Notes: a model not told the origin generated them from the sequence alone. 64,000 nucleotides of DNA from Hymenochaete sp. R1 (GCA_019400425.1 JAFREE010000055.1:62001-126000), one strand, 5' to 3'. Counted from the stretch's first letter, positions 8,903 to 20,652 are shown. A program made the numbers and translations.

Positions 8903-11900
8903 TTAACGAATAAAAAAGCTCAGTGCGATAGCTACAGCCGTCACTGCTGAGCACACAATAAATCCTAAAGGATAGCCCGATGGATTGCCATCCACACTTG
9001 CAGACCAAAGCTTTGCACAACCGCATGTAAGCATAATATCAGGCAAGAATTAAAAACAATAAACATACGTAGCCTCCGAGTACTGGGCCCAAGAACCGAG
9101 CAAAACTGACAATGCTTTGGGCGATCCCGTTAGCAAAGCCAAGGATGTGTGGTGGGGACACTTCAGTAGACATAAGATCAGTTCGAGAGACAACAGCAAG
9201 TGGCATAACTCACTATAGTTGAGAAGGATGGCGATTGCTGTATAGGAAAATGTGATTCCAGCGTAACGTAGCGCACTGATTTATAGTCAGTCCCCAGCTC
9301 TACAGAGAATGATATTTAGGCCTACGTGCTGAATACCAATGCTATCGAATAATCAATAAGTTACATTGACCCACCATACCATTGGCAACTTACCAGTCAT
9401 GAGGAGAGCGTTACCGTCTTCCTCAGCACTCGCCAGAGGTCGGTAAAGTATAACGGTTAGATAAGCGGGGATGAAGAGCAGAGAGCCAATGCGGAACATG
9501 GCAAGGTGTGAAAAGCGACCGCGAGGTGGCCTACAATAAGTTGCTCATTAAGCCCTTGTTATTGTACTACAAACACGAAAAGAATGCTGACCCCATATTC
9601 CTGTGAACGGAGTCAATACAGACAATTTCAATCATAGGAATAACACATACGGGTACAAGTAGAATTGATACGCAATTTGCGCAAGGCACATAAGAGCAAC
9701 TGATGAAAGGGTTAGGAAAGAATCGGCCGTAGACTAATGAGCTCCTTACTGAGTTGGGCAAAGTGTCCTGCATTCAAGTTGAGACCGCCCGCTTGATATT
9801 TCCTGCAACATAAAAGATGAGCCTGTTGATAGGATTGAGGACAAGAAATACTTACGAATTTAAATACGACAGGAAGACTTGATCATGTGTTGTGTTATGT
9901 AGAGCAAGAAGTCCGTATCTGGGATAATTCAGCTAAGGACGGGATACTGGCCAATAACAATCTTACTGGAAAATGATCATGACAGGAAGCAGAGACCACA
10001 TCGAAGGCTGCTTTTCGGATAACGTTTCGACCGGCGATTCCTGCGTTGTCTGAGGCTCTTCGTGAAAAACGCTCTGTGCCCTGTGCTCAATGATTGGCAC
10101 TAGAGCATCCCTCGGACCTGACTCTAGATCATTCGGCTCCCGAGGCAACATCGGTTGTGCAGGCATGGGAGGTTCAGCCACAGAAGGAGAACGCACACCC
10201 GTGTTCGCGAAGATGGCCGGGATGGTGGCAGTAGATACTCGTCGACCGTCAATGGGCTCCATCGTCTGGTTGATGGACAACCTATGGGGTCGCCGAGGAG
10301 ACCCGAAGCGCAGCGTATTCGAGTCTCTCGGGTTGAGCGGCGAGATAGATGCCCTAGTCGGCGAGCGAGCGGAACTTCGTAAACGCGTAGGCGATTGATC
10401 TTCATCTTCGTCAGAGAATTCATCTTCGCCTTCGGACTCTGACAGGAAGACGTCTTCATTGTCGGCAGTGATCGCAGCTGCAACCCAAAAATCGGCAATG
10501 TTCGTGACGGCGTTCTCATTTGCCATAAGAAGTCGCTGTGCGAAGTTGAGCCGAGTGGACTCATTTCCTTCGTTTCCATCTTCGACATCCGTGGTTTGAA
10601 TCGTGCTCCTGCGACGGCGCGCAACCGTACTGGCCAGACTTCCCCTCCGACCCGCCAGGCTCTGACTAACAGTACTTGCAATCCTATTCCGGTTCGCAGT
10701 ACTATAGCCATACGCAGAACCACCACCGCGCGAGGTCCGTGAGAAGGCACGAGAACCATGCGTTTGACCGTTCTGCCTTGGACTCTGTGTGAGAGGGACA
10801 TCTAGTGTCTCTGTTGGAGATGACGCATCGTGGGCGTCGTGAACACGCCTCGCGAAGTAGCCCGATAATTTCTTGGAAAGACTGTTTTTTGAGAGACTGG
10901 ACTTCAGCGTATCAACCAAATTTGGTGAGTTCCCTAAATCCAGAGGTGTGGGGGGCTCCTCCGGAATTGTCTGGCTGTTCAAAGGCTTCTCGTGTTGAAG
11001 ACGAATAGCTCCCTCTCTGGGACCTCCATCACGCCCAAGGAACAAGGAGAGTATGGAGCCTAGAAAGAGATAATGAGAGCTCATTTACGACACTAAACGA
11101 AGTAACGCACCGGAGAAGGTAACTGAAGCAGCGATCATAGTAGGAAGGAGGTAAGGATAATGAACGAATAAGGTAACCTTCTCAAAGGCCGCCCATTTCG
11201 TCGCAGGACTTTCGACTACAAATTGTTAGCCCGTCTACTTCGCGAATATGCAGAAGCAATAACATACATATTCCTCCAACAATGGCACCTGCCACACCAC
11301 CAAAACCCCATGCGAAGCTGTATGAAATCAATCAGCATAAAGTCATGAAATATATATCAAACCCGACCCAAGAATAGCATAGGCACGACCTTCGTTGCTT
11401 GGATCAGTGATCGTCGCAATGTTTCCTCGACCTACTCCAATGGCGCCGGCGAAAATACCTTGCAGAAGCCTAATGCACATCGCCTGTGGTAGTGTAGTCG
11501 CAGTCCCGAACGCGAGACAAGTCAAAGAGCTCCCCAGGAGCGATATAAACAATACCGCACGGACGCCGTGCTTGTCCGCAACCGTGGCCTAAGAAATACA
11601 ATCAATTATAGCCAATATATGAGCGAGCGAATATCACTTACCCATAGAAGTGATGTAAGGAACTGAGTGATAAAGAAACATGAAACTGAAGCATTCTAAG
11701 TCAGGTTCCCTCTCTGAACATAACGGAACAGGCTCACCCAAGATCCCAGTCCAAAATCCGACATCAGCCTCGTCCGTGAATATACCAAAGCCTGGAAAAG
11801 AAGGAGAAGTATTGAGAACGACGTCCGTCAGTTGCGCAGTTCTCAGCGATACATACCTTCAACCATGAACAACAAGAAAGGAGTCGCGACATTCGCAGAT

Positions 11901-12297
11901 AGGAATTCACCCAACATGACCTGGCGAAAAGCTCTTTAGCTCTTATAATGATTTAAGACGCGGGAGAAAGGGTGCTTACGATGGACAACACGATCATGGG
12001 CACCGTAGGTAACGAAGTAACGGCTGCTTCGCCGGAGGGTGGCAGCGCACTGGGGATAGCAGGTCTCTCGGACACCCCAGGACTAGCAAGCTCATCATCT
12101 TGGATATCCCTCCACGAAGCAGCACGACTCGTTCTCCTCAATCTACTGACAAAAGAGCGACGTTGACGACCGGGGGTTGAGGATCCTGTGAGGCCTACAC
12201 CTGCGCCCGGGGTCGTGAAGACGGGATCGAGGCGTTCGCGATCGCGCTCGGAGAAAGAGAACTGGCGATTGGTATCGTTTGGTAGTGGGGATGCCAT
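8903..12297 (-). CDS. MFS transporter with a very long central cytosolic loop
   Basis: A major facilitator superfamily membrane carrier; the substrate cannot be read from sequence. The start ATG at 12297 opens a polar N-terminus (MASPLPNDTNRQFSFSERDR) of about 100 aa. The first half carries membrane segments such as FLSANVATPFLLFMVEGFG and AMCIRLLQGIFAGAIGVGRG with GRAYAILGS, a typical MFS motif region. The loop between the two halves (10,040-11,030) is about 320 aa. It is rich in Ser, Arg and acidic residues (SESEGEDEFSDEDEDQSPT) with basic-Ser patches (RRRRSTI, RRGSLAS). The second half resumes with PSMWSLLPVMIIFQ, PPRGRFSHLAMFRIGSLL, NYMSPPHILGFANGIAQS and ends FIVCSAVTAVAIALSFFIR. The layout resembles fungal YCR023C-type or plant ZIFL-type carriers. 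At least eight introns, so boundaries are approximate. Divergent from L2HGDH, 241 bp apart. Confidence 0.82.
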
Positions 12298-12538
12298 CGT
12301 TCACTTTGCTTCGCTTCAAGCAGAGCAACAGAGTTGAAAGAGCATGAAAGAGGAGAAGAAAGGCAAGAAGTGGCAGGAAGACAAGATGTTATGTGAGAGT
12401 AGATGGCCAGACGCGGGAGGTGATCATCAACTTTGACCAAGCGCGTCATCTCTGTGTACTTCAAGTTGCTCTTTCTGGTTCAGTCTCCGAGTCCATCTCT
12501 TCTCTTTTCAGCCACACCGTCACCTCCCGAGTCCGCAC
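12298..12538. promoter_or_regulatory. Divergent promoter, MFS transporter / L2HGDH
   Basis: 241 bp between two divergent start codons; pyrimidine-rich toward the L2HGDH start (CCATCTCTTCTCTTTTC). It must carry both promoters. No TATA box I would defend. Confidence 0.45.
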
Positions 12539-14254
12539 ATGCTCATTCGAGGTCTCAAGGCGGCTCTCAATCAAGACGGAAGGTACAGGTACAAGGTAAG
12601 AGTTCCAAAAGCAGCTTCGATCTCCGAGCCAGTACTAGTCAATCTTATATCTTCTCCAGACTCCGGAATTCTATGTGGATCATCTGGTAATCGGAGCTGG
12701 TATTCTTTTCATTACGACCACTCCGAATCAACACTCGTTTTAACATGTCCATAGGTGTAGTAGGGCTCGCAATAGCCAGGGCTCTCGTCAGACGCTTTCC
12801 GGACAAAACGACTTACGTCGTAGAGCGGAACGCTTCATTCGGCGAAGAAACAAGGTAACACATCCCTCGCCTCGTTCTCAGCGCATACACTCATTCGCCT
12901 TTCGACCCGCTTCTGCATCCAGCTCACGGAATTCAGAAGTCATACACGCAGGTCCGCGCATCCTTCGCTGTCTCTCATCTCCCGAACGGCTTGAACTCAT
13001 AGGATCGCACATCGCATAGGACTCTACTATCCCTCCGGCTCGCTTAAAGAAGCTCAATGTATTCGCGGTCGGCAACTCCTCTACGACTACTGTATAGCGC
13101 GTTCGATCCCACATCGCAAGACCGGAAAACTCATTGTCGCTCGAGATGGCCAAGAGCCCTATCTGCAATCCCTACATGATAAGGCTTCTGGCAAAACTCA
13201 TCTTTCCTCGTCGAAATCGAGTTCAGACTCCAGAGCATCTAGGGAAACAAGCCTCGTCCCAACACAGCTGATCACAGGGGACGAAGCCCGTGAGCTCGAA
13301 CCTGACCTCTCCCCACGCATCACTGCCGCCCTCCTCTCGCATGAAACCGGCATTATCGACTCGCACGGCTTCATGCAAGCCCTCGAGCAAGACATTACCG
13401 AGTCTTCCAATGGCACTGGATCCGGAGAGGTCGTCTACTCAACGTCTGTCGTCCGCATAGACCCACACCGTCCCTCCGGGCTCGTGTCTGCCGTCCCAGA
13501 TGTCGTACCAAAGACGAACGGGTGGGTTGTTCAACTGCACACCAAGACCGACGGTGACGGCGTAAACGAATGTGACTCCGTCCTTGCAGGATCGCTTATA
13601 AACAGCGGAGGCCTCTCAGCACCCTTTATCCTCAACGCCCTTCTCCCCGACGAGAAGCGCCTACCAACGTACTTCGCCAAAGGCTCTTATGCGGCGTATA
13701 GTGGTCCTGGGGTCGGTTCGGTCTCGAGGTTGATCTACCCGTGCCCGGAGACGGGTAAGGAGGACAAGCACAGTTTCCAATCGCTGGGTACGCATTTGAC
13801 GCTGGACTTGATGGGGAACATACGCTTTGGGCCGGATATACGATGGTTGTCGCCCAGCAAAGACCCAGATGCTACCCAATTGCCTTCAGCTGAAGAAGGA
13901 TGTGAAGTATTCTCGTATGACGAAGAATTTGTCGACTTCTGGAAAGACCATCTTATTGCAGATGACTCACAGCTAGAAGAAATGGCGCAAGCTGTGAAAA
14001 GTTATCTTCCCGGTATCGGCTCATCCAAGCTTAGACCTGATTATGTCGGCATTAGACCGAAGCTCGTTCCACCATGGGCTGGCTTTCAGGACTTCGTGAT
14101 TCGACAGGACTCCAGTCTGACTTACTTAAATAGTAGCTTTGAAGAAGGGGGAACTGGAAAGATGATAAGTTTGTTAGGCATAGAATCTCCAGGGCTGACT
14201 TCATCCCTTGCGATTGCTGAGGACGTTATATCAATGTTTGAAAAGGATCCCTGA
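12539..14254 (+). CDS. L2HGDH: L-2-hydroxyglutarate dehydrogenase, mitochondrial (FAD-dependent)
   Basis: Oxidizes L-2-hydroxyglutarate to 2-oxoglutarate with FAD, a metabolite-repair step in mitochondria. Five exons join in phase from ATG 12539: a short basic leader (MLIRGLKAALNQDGRYRYK), then the dinucleotide-binding fold VDHLVIGAGVVGLAIARAL with its GxGxxG motif, VVERNASFGEETSSRNSEVI, HAGLYYPSGSLK, and CIRGRQLLYDYC with GKLIVA. The catalytic domain continues with LEPDLSPRITAALLSHETG, IIDSHGFMQAL and later PKTNGWVVQLHT. Near the C-terminus are DYVGIRPKLVPPWAGFQDF, GIESPGLTSSLAIAEDV and a stop at 14254. About 488 aa, as expected. The SSRNSEVIHAG block is typical of the family. A short disordered insert (HLSSSKSSSDSRASRE) interrupts the middle. 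Confidence 0.93.
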
Positions 14255-14337
14255 CTGAACATGTTTTTTGGATAATATGTCATTGATGGTCAAAACAATA
14301 ATGCAAATGTCTACAGCACTGATAAATCGCATCAAGT

Positions 14338-15072
14338 TCAGCCTCTCGAGGCAACCGCCGGCTCCCAAGTCTTGATCTTTTGCGCCGCGGTGTTGTACGA
14401 CCGGTATGCACCTCGTGTACCAGTCAAGTTCTCAACGTAGGGCTGCAACGCTTCTGTAAGCCATACATAGTCGTCATATGAGATATTTGGATCATACCTG
14501 CTGCCATCTCTGCGCAGAAGCCAGCATGATCGGATCCTTGGTCGGCGGGTCTTTACGAATGTGCACCAACCAAGAGTGCCATTCGGGAGGTGTTTGTGAG
14601 CCGTTGAAGTCGTGCTAAGAGCATCGTCATCGTTCAACTTCCACCGTACATTAATTTAAGATAAACTCGTGAACATACCTGCGCATAGTCAACCCAGCGA
14701 TGACGACCTATGAACGAGGCACTGTCAACACCCACCCACGCCAAACAAATAACCTCGTAAGATGAAGACCCACCTGGCACCTCCTCCTCTGCATTCAAGT
14801 TCTCAAAGTACCTATTTCCAAATCTAAATCGGGCGAGATAGTCCACATAATTAGCAAGGTGAGTAGGGGAAAGGGGGAAAACAAGCACCTATCGGTGCCA
14901 ACGAGCGTGCCGGCTTTTGCGTCACCGATATACTGCATGCTCCTCCACCATTCTCTGAGGCCGGTATGCCTTATGTGGCCTGTGTTCGTATCAGGATCCG
15001 CCAAAACACAAATAAGATGGTGAGTGAAGATTAAATGAGAGACGCACGGATGTAACGCGACAAGGAGACCAT
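14338..15072 (-). CDS. NDUFA12: NADH dehydrogenase (complex I) subunit NDUFA12 / B17.2
   Basis: An accessory subunit of respiratory complex I in the mitochondrial inner membrane. Spliced from ATG 15072 it reads MVSLSRYIRHIRHTGLREWW, MQYIGDAKAGTLVGTD, RFGNRYFENLNAEEEVPG, RHRWVDYAQ, HDFNGSQTPPEWHSWLVHIR, DPPTKDP, then QQPYVENLTGTRGAYRSYNT and KIKTWEP, with the stop at 14338. These are the diagnostic B17.2 blocks (GTLVGTDxxGNRYFE, RHRWVDYA, PPEWHxWL, GTxxAYxxYNT). About 138 aa in six exons. The intron inside the VPG-RHRW junction runs through without a stop, so it can be misread as coding. Its start lies 178 bp from the divergent MLRQ-like gene, another respiratory subunit. Confidence 0.93.
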
Positions 15073-15250
15073 GGTTGCGGCGGAATAAGATTGCGAGGCG
15101 AAGCGAGGTCAGGCAAGATGAGCGAGGAGGGTGTCACGCTTGCGGGGAATTCCGGCGAAAGCCTTGGCTGCTGCATCGTCCGTCCGTCTCGTCTTCAACA
15201 TCACCCTCCTTCCTTCTTCACCGTTCGAGAAAAGCGTAACTAAATCAACA
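15073..15250. promoter_or_regulatory. Shared divergent promoter of two respiratory subunit genes
   Basis: 178 bp between the ATG of NDUFA12 (-, 15072) and the ATG of the MLRQ-like gene (+, 15251). This is the only space for both promoters and both 5' UTRs, so coordinate control of the pair is plausible (inference). Confidence 0.55.
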
Positions 15251-15754
15251 ATGGCTGGCCGCTGGCAGAGATTCTCAAAGAACTGGTTCGCTATCGAGGT
15301 GCGCTCCATGCATTGTATTTTCATTCTCGTTTCTCGTTTGTTGATTGTTGCCGCGTAACAGGCTATCCCTCTGTGCGTTACTTCCTTCGTCTGTCATTTT
15401 TTTCGTTCCCCAAGGCTCACTTTATCTCTATTGTGCAGTTACGCTATCATTGGCGTTGCCATGGGCGGAGCTGGTTGGTATCTGACCCGTCTCGCCAGAG
15501 GCCCACAGGGTGCGCTACCTTTTTCTCTGGTCACATACACAGAGACATCGCTCTGACATCCACATTTGCAGTCGTCTGGTCTAACAGCAACAAGGAACCA
15601 TGGAACACCGTCCAGCCGAACCAATCGACGAAAATGATGAACGTCAATGACAGGCTCGATAAGAAGTCAGTCCCTTTTAAACTCTTTTGCATCCATCACC
15701 ATGAATCCGGCGTTGAATTTCGTGGTGTGCAGTTGGTCCCGTGATAAACTCTAA
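15251..15754 (+). CDS. MLRQ / NDUFA4-like small mitochondrial respiratory subunit (B12D family)
   Basis: A small single-span inner-membrane protein of the NDUFA4/MLRQ (B12D) family. The mammalian member was first assigned to complex I and later to cytochrome oxidase. Five exons are needed: 15251-15298 (MAGRWQRFSKNWFAIE), an 11-nt micro-exon at 15362-15372, then YAIIGVAMGGAGWYLTRLAR (the membrane span), VVWSNSNKEPWNTVQP with KMMNVNDRLDK, and a last exon coding NWSRDKL with stop 15752-15754. Total 81 aa. Without the 11-nt exon the frame breaks, which supports it. A continuous plus-strand reading frame across 15313-15744 is intron read-through and not the real product. Divergent from NDUFA12. 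Confidence 0.87.
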
Positions 15755-16285
15755 AGACGGAACGGGGAGTGTGTGGACACTGCTGCAGGACAAGAGTCGG
15801 AGACGACCTTTTCAAGTCCGCTGGACGCTTGTGTTTTGTGGCTTGGACTTCTAGGCAAATTCCGCGATTAGTTTGTGATTGTGTATTCGAGATGGCGCCA
15901 TACTACTACTCCAATTCAATAGCAATTCTTTTATCATCATCCTCCCCCATCTCCTTTTTTTCGCGCACACATTGAATCGTCCATGCGATGCGATGGACTG
16001 TGTCCGTGCGTGTCGTGTCTGTGTCCGATGGCCAAAGACATCATTCACCAAGCTCCATAACAATCATCGGCCCGCCCCGCTACAATATCAATCTGCTGCC
16101 GATTCGATTCGGTTCAGTCATCGTGTCGTTGTAGTCTGTTAAAAAAGAGACTAGCTTAGGCTGACAAGCGTCTTCTCCCCATCTCCATCTTGCCTCTGCG
16201 CCTGCTCCGTTCACTCTTGTCCTTTCCTCTGCTCTCCTCTGAGTCTTGTCCTTATCGTTACAGCAACGATACCATCCGCCTCGAC
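15755..16285. promoter_or_regulatory. 3' region of MLRQ-like gene and promoter of the aldo-keto reductase gene
   Basis: 531 bp with short open frames only. It becomes pyrimidine-rich near 16170-16260 (TCTTCTCCCC, CTTGTCCTTTCCTCT), typical of a fungal promoter or transcription start zone. No gene seen. Confidence 0.4.
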
Positions 16286-18103
16286 ATGGTTATGCCCTTG
16301 GATTCCCCTCAGCCGACATTTGTCCTCCCCCCTTCCGCAAATATCCATGACACGCCGGAGGAACAGCCAATGAACGGCCTCGTGCTGGTGAGTAGAACAC
16401 CCATCTCCGACTAACTGCGCGATTGGAAATAAATCCCAGAGGCATTGATTCCGTTTCTAATTCTTTTTTCAATTTTGGGGGGCACTGGTACTTTGATGAC
16501 GACGACGACTACTAGGATACCGTCGGACAGGCCTCTCTTCCTGCACTCATCTTCGGCGGCGCGTCTCTGTCGCCTCAGTACAACGATGATAACCATCTCG
16601 AAAGGTAAAGTAAAGCATTTTACCATCACCTCTGGATGTCCCTTCGGGTAGACGCGCGTAGAAGCTCACCCAGGGACTAACACCGACTTGATTTTGACCT
16701 TGGTCCCCCTGCTTCCAGCCTCGTCCCGCTCCGGACCGTCAGGACCGCCCTTCGGTACGTTCCCACTCACTCGATTCCCTCTGTCTTCCCCTTGTGCTTC
16801 CACTTTGGAATTTAATTGACTCTGGCGGACCCATTCCCATCCATTCAGTTATGGGATCACTGCGTTCGATACTTCTGCTTACTACGGCCCCTCGGAGATT
16901 GTGCTTGGGACGGTTCTCAAGGGGCTCGCGCCAGAGTTTCCCCGCTCTTCTTATCAGTTGGTGAGTAGTTCTCATTCGCTCGCTCTTTCGGCGCCTCCCA
17001 ACCTCCTTTGAACTTTTTAATTATACCTTTTCGTCTCGCCCTTTCAAAAAATTTCTCTGAAATTTGACGTCTCGTTCCAATGCTTCGTTGTTCTTCCGAC
17101 ACTGACTGGCTGCATTAACTTCCGAAAACAAAAATGGGTAGATGACGAAATGTGGAAGGTATGGCGCTGACCGCTCGCAATTCGACTACTCGCCAAAGAC
17201 GATCAGGAGGAGCGTCGAACGTTCTCTGGCACGCCTTCACACAGATTACTTGGACGTTGTCTACCTTCACGACGTTGAGTTCGTAGCAGAAGAGATCATG
17301 CCACGTACGGAAGGCTTCCACCTCGGCGCGCTGGCCAATGAGGCGGAGCTATACGGGTTAAAGGAAGAACATGCAGGGAGGATATGGGGGAAAGGTGATC
17401 AGATCGTGCTTGAGGCGTTTGCTGAGCTGAGGAGACTGCAATCTGAGGGGCTGATCAAGCGGATAGGGATCACTGGTATATATTTCTTCTCGACACATAT
17501 ACAACATGCAGCCTCAGCTCAACTGATTCCCCCGCGCTATGACTAGGCTACCCCCTCCCAACCCTCCTCCGCGTTGCCCTTCTCATCCTCCACAATCCAC
17601 CTTACAAACCCATTGACATTCTCCTTTCCTACTCTCACTCCAACCTCCAAAACCCTTCCTTCGCCGCCTTCGCCCCACACCTCCGCTCTCGCGCACGCGT
17701 AGCCCAACTCGTCTCCGCGTCCCCGCTCAATATGGGCCTCCTTACCCCGCAACCGCCCGCTTGGCATCCTGCGCCTGCTACACTACTTGAGGCGACGGCG
17801 GAGGCCGTAAGGGTATGTGAGGAAAAGAAATGGGAGGGAGGACTGCCGAATGTTGCCATTGGATATGCGATGAGAGAGGATTCATTAAGTGCTATTGGGC
17901 AGGAGGGTGGGGAGGGGATACCGGTTGTGATTGGGTTGAGCACACCGGGGGAGGTGCATGAGGCTGTGAGGGCGTGGCGGAACGTGCATGATGGCGATGA
18001 GGCGGCTTTGAAGAAACGGTCGGAGTTGGAGAGAAAGATTGTTGAGGTATATAGAGAGTCGGGGTACTTTGGGTGGTCCTGGGCGTCGCCTGCTAAGGCT
18101 TAA
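16286..18103 (+). CDS. Aldo-keto reductase, D-arabinose / L-galactose dehydrogenase type
   Basis: A cytosolic NAD(P)-dependent sugar dehydrogenase; the closest fungal theme is Ara2, which acts in the erythroascorbate route. Spliced exons give MVMPLDSPQPTFVLPPSANI, LPALIFGGASLSPQYNDD, RTVRTALRYGITAFDTSAYY with GPSEIVLGTVL, TKCGRYG, SVERSLARLHTDYLDVVYLH with DVEF, GLIKRIGITG, then PLPTLLRVALL and DILLSYSHSNLQN, SPLNMGLLTPQPPAWH, LPNVAIGYAMR and IGLSTPGEVHEAV, stop at 18103. The AKR catalytic set is visible: Asp and Tyr in FDTSAYYG, Lys in MTKCGRYG, His in YLHDVE. About five introns lie in the 5' half and the 3' half is one exon. The start is ATG 16286; an in-frame stretch upstream lacks an ATG. 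The exact sugar substrate is not determinable here. Confidence 0.87.
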
Positions 18104-18401
18104 TTGAGCGCGCTACACTGCTCGCAAAGTCCTCGTGTGTGTGTTTTCTTCCTTCTTAATTGGTTCTTCTATGTATTTGGGGTTCTTAAGCCTATCCTAA
18201 AGGCAACTTGTGCCAGCGCCTTACATCGTGCAATACAAAACAAATCACTAGGCAAAGTTTCGGATGTAATTTTTTGCTTTATAAAAGGAAAGAGAAAACC
18301 ACCTTAGAATGATACAGTACATGTGCTTCAATACATACATCCGTTTTCCACTCTACTTCGCCTTCGAGATCGAGATGCCCAGACTCGTAAACTCAAATCA
18401 A

Positions 18402-20652
18402 TCATCGTGTCCGGATAATCCCAGCGTTGACAAGTTTCATAATCTTTTCCCGCACAGCTGGATTCTTCATGTGTTCCTGCAGAGCCTGCGGTTCCGATTG
18501 CGCCTGCTGGAGGATCTGCTGCATGACGGGGTCGCCCATGATTTGCTATTTCGCAATCGCAATCGCGAAGGGAAACGCGAACGTAAGACAAAAGAAAGGC
18601 AAATTGTCAGCCACCAGATCTCACGTCGAGACGGGGACCAAAAGAAAAAGGGAAGAAACAAGGTTTCCGCTTCGCCCCTTCCCGTCAATGAAGGAAAAGA
18701 CTCACCGCCACCTCGGGATCACGTCTTGCTCTCTCCAATGTCTCCTCCTCGGTCTCCCCCGAACGTTGCGCGGACAGCGCTTCATTGCATTTATACATCT
18801 GCTGATGGATCTCCTTCGCGTGCGTGCCGCTTTCGTCATGATCTAACGCCTCTTGCAGGACAGTTAGTGCCTTGGTGTATTCGCGCATTGATTGGAGGAC
18901 GGTGCCTTTGCGAATGTATGCTTTGACTGTGTATTGTTGCGAAATGCATCAGTTTGATAATTGTGACGACAATAGTATATGAAGGGGGAAAATGTCGCAC
19001 CAAACTTGGGATCCTTCTCGATCGCCGTTTCGGCATCTTTGAGCGCCTCGGGAGGAGCACCCAATTTTGTGTAACACAGGGACCTATTGTTGTAGCTCTT
19101 CGCCTCGCCCGGGTTCCTCTTGATGGCCTCCTCATAGCTTTTCAACGCCGCAACGAAATCTCCAGCCTTGAACTTCGCATTGCCCTCTTCCCGGGCCTTC
19201 TCCGCCAACACGGGGTCGATGTATGCCTCCGCCTCCGCGGTAGCTTTGACTTTCTCGGCAGTACGTAACTTGTTCAGAATATCGGGCGTGCGGTGCTCTG
19301 TGAGCGATTTGTTGTAGTTGTAGATGGCTTGTGCAAGATCGCCTTTCTTTTCGTACGCGGAACCGATACGGCCGAGTGCCTTTGCCATGAGTTTGTAGTC
19401 GGCGCGCATAGAGCGGCCTTCCTCGAGGGCCCTCTCGCACGTCGCGATGCACCCGTCGAAATTACCCTGTTCAAATTGAACAGCTGCAAAAACAACACGT
19501 GTTGAGAAACTGAATTGACTGAGTACAGAGCGCGAAATGTGGCATACCACTAAGGTTTGTTAGGAATGTAACATCCTTGGGCCATACTTCCCATGCTTTG
19601 CTGAACGCTCCAGCGGCGGTTTCAAAGTCGCGTTTGCGGTAGGCATCGCTACCGATCTTCTTTTGTTCCTCAGCGGCCTGCTTGGCCTTCCTCTCTTCAA
19701 TCGCGTCCGGATCGTCGTCTTCGGGTTCGGCTTCAGCCATTGGGACGTCCTCAACCTTCGACGACGAAGATGGCTCCGGCGTTGACGAAGACGCCGAAGC
19801 CTGCGGGGGTGAAGGGGACGACGTCGGAGGCGGGGAGGTGGGCATGGGCATCGACGTGCTGTCAGCCCCTGAGCCCTCTGGGCGCGAGAACGCTTGCAAG
19901 TCAATGCCCATCAGGACACCCATGACTTCGATCATGCGCGGGTCTTGCAATGCACCCTGGGCAAGCTGCGGATTGGACTGAAGCATTTTGAGCTATTTTT
20001 AGATAGAAAAGCCAAAAAGGGAAACGGCATTAATCAGAAACCTTAGCTAAAGGGTCAGAGCCACATATAACGGAAGGCACGCACCGTGTTGATGAAGGTG
20101 GGGTCGGCCAAGTATTTGGAGGTTTTTGGGTTAGCTGCGAGCTTACTGATCATATTCGGGTCAGAGAATATTTTCCCTAGACCCATCCCCTCGCCTCCTC
20201 CCGGTGGTGCAGAATCGTGCTCTTTGGCATCTTGTACCTCCTTCAGACCTTTCCGAAGCGCAGGACTATCTTCGACCTTGAGGCCTGCCTCGTACGCGGT
20301 TATTGCGTCGTCAAAACGATGGGCACCATGCAGAGCTGCGCCCTTGCGTGCGTAGCCCTTTGACCACTGCGGGTTTACTCGTATGCACTAATAAAACCCG
20401 GAGCGTGAGGGGAGTGTACGTCAGTCCGCAATTAGAAGATCTGAGCATGCATCTAATGCGTACCTCCTCTGCGTCTTCTAGAGCAGCATCCCAGAGCTTC
20501 TTCCCGGCCTTTGCAGCGCTACGGTTACTGTAGAGGACATGGTTCGTAGGATCAAGTTGGATGGCCTGCGAGAATAAATCGATGGCCTTGTCGTATTCTT
20601 TGGCAGAGAATGCCTTGTTTCCTTCGTCTTTGAGGGTATTGACGTCCGACAT
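18402..20652 (-). CDS. STI1: Hsp70/Hsp90 organizing co-chaperone Sti1/Hop
   Basis: An adaptor that holds Hsp70 and Hsp90 together for client transfer in the cytosol. From ATG 20652: TPR1 (MSDVNTLKDEGNKAFSAKEY, LFSQAIQLDPTNHVLYSNRS, NPQWSKGYARKGAALHG), then the first Sti1/DP domain (GLGKIFSDPNMISKLAANP, LQDPRMIEVMGVLMGIDLQ). A Ser/Pro-acidic linker (TSPPPTSSPSPPQASASSS) precedes TPR2A (IGSDAYRKRDFETAAGAFSK, LGRIGSAYEKKGDLAQAIYN) and TPR2B (REEGNAKFKAGDFVAALKSY, NNRSLCYTKLG, IRKGTVLQSMREYTKAL). The second DP domain is DPVMQQILQQAQSEPQALQE with NPAVREKIMKLVNAGIIRTR, stop at 18402. All expected domains are present in canonical order, about 590 aa. About six introns. Its start is divergent from the Zn2Cys6 factor gene, 382 bp apart; its 3' end converges with the aldo-keto reductase gene. 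Confidence 0.95.

Noticed and set aside
15313..15744. 143-codon plus-strand frame
   Set aside because: Runs through introns of the MLRQ-like gene; the spliced protein is in another phase.
16190..16414. Upstream extension of the aldo-keto reductase
   Set aside because: The extension starts with TTG. The first in-frame ATG is 16,286.
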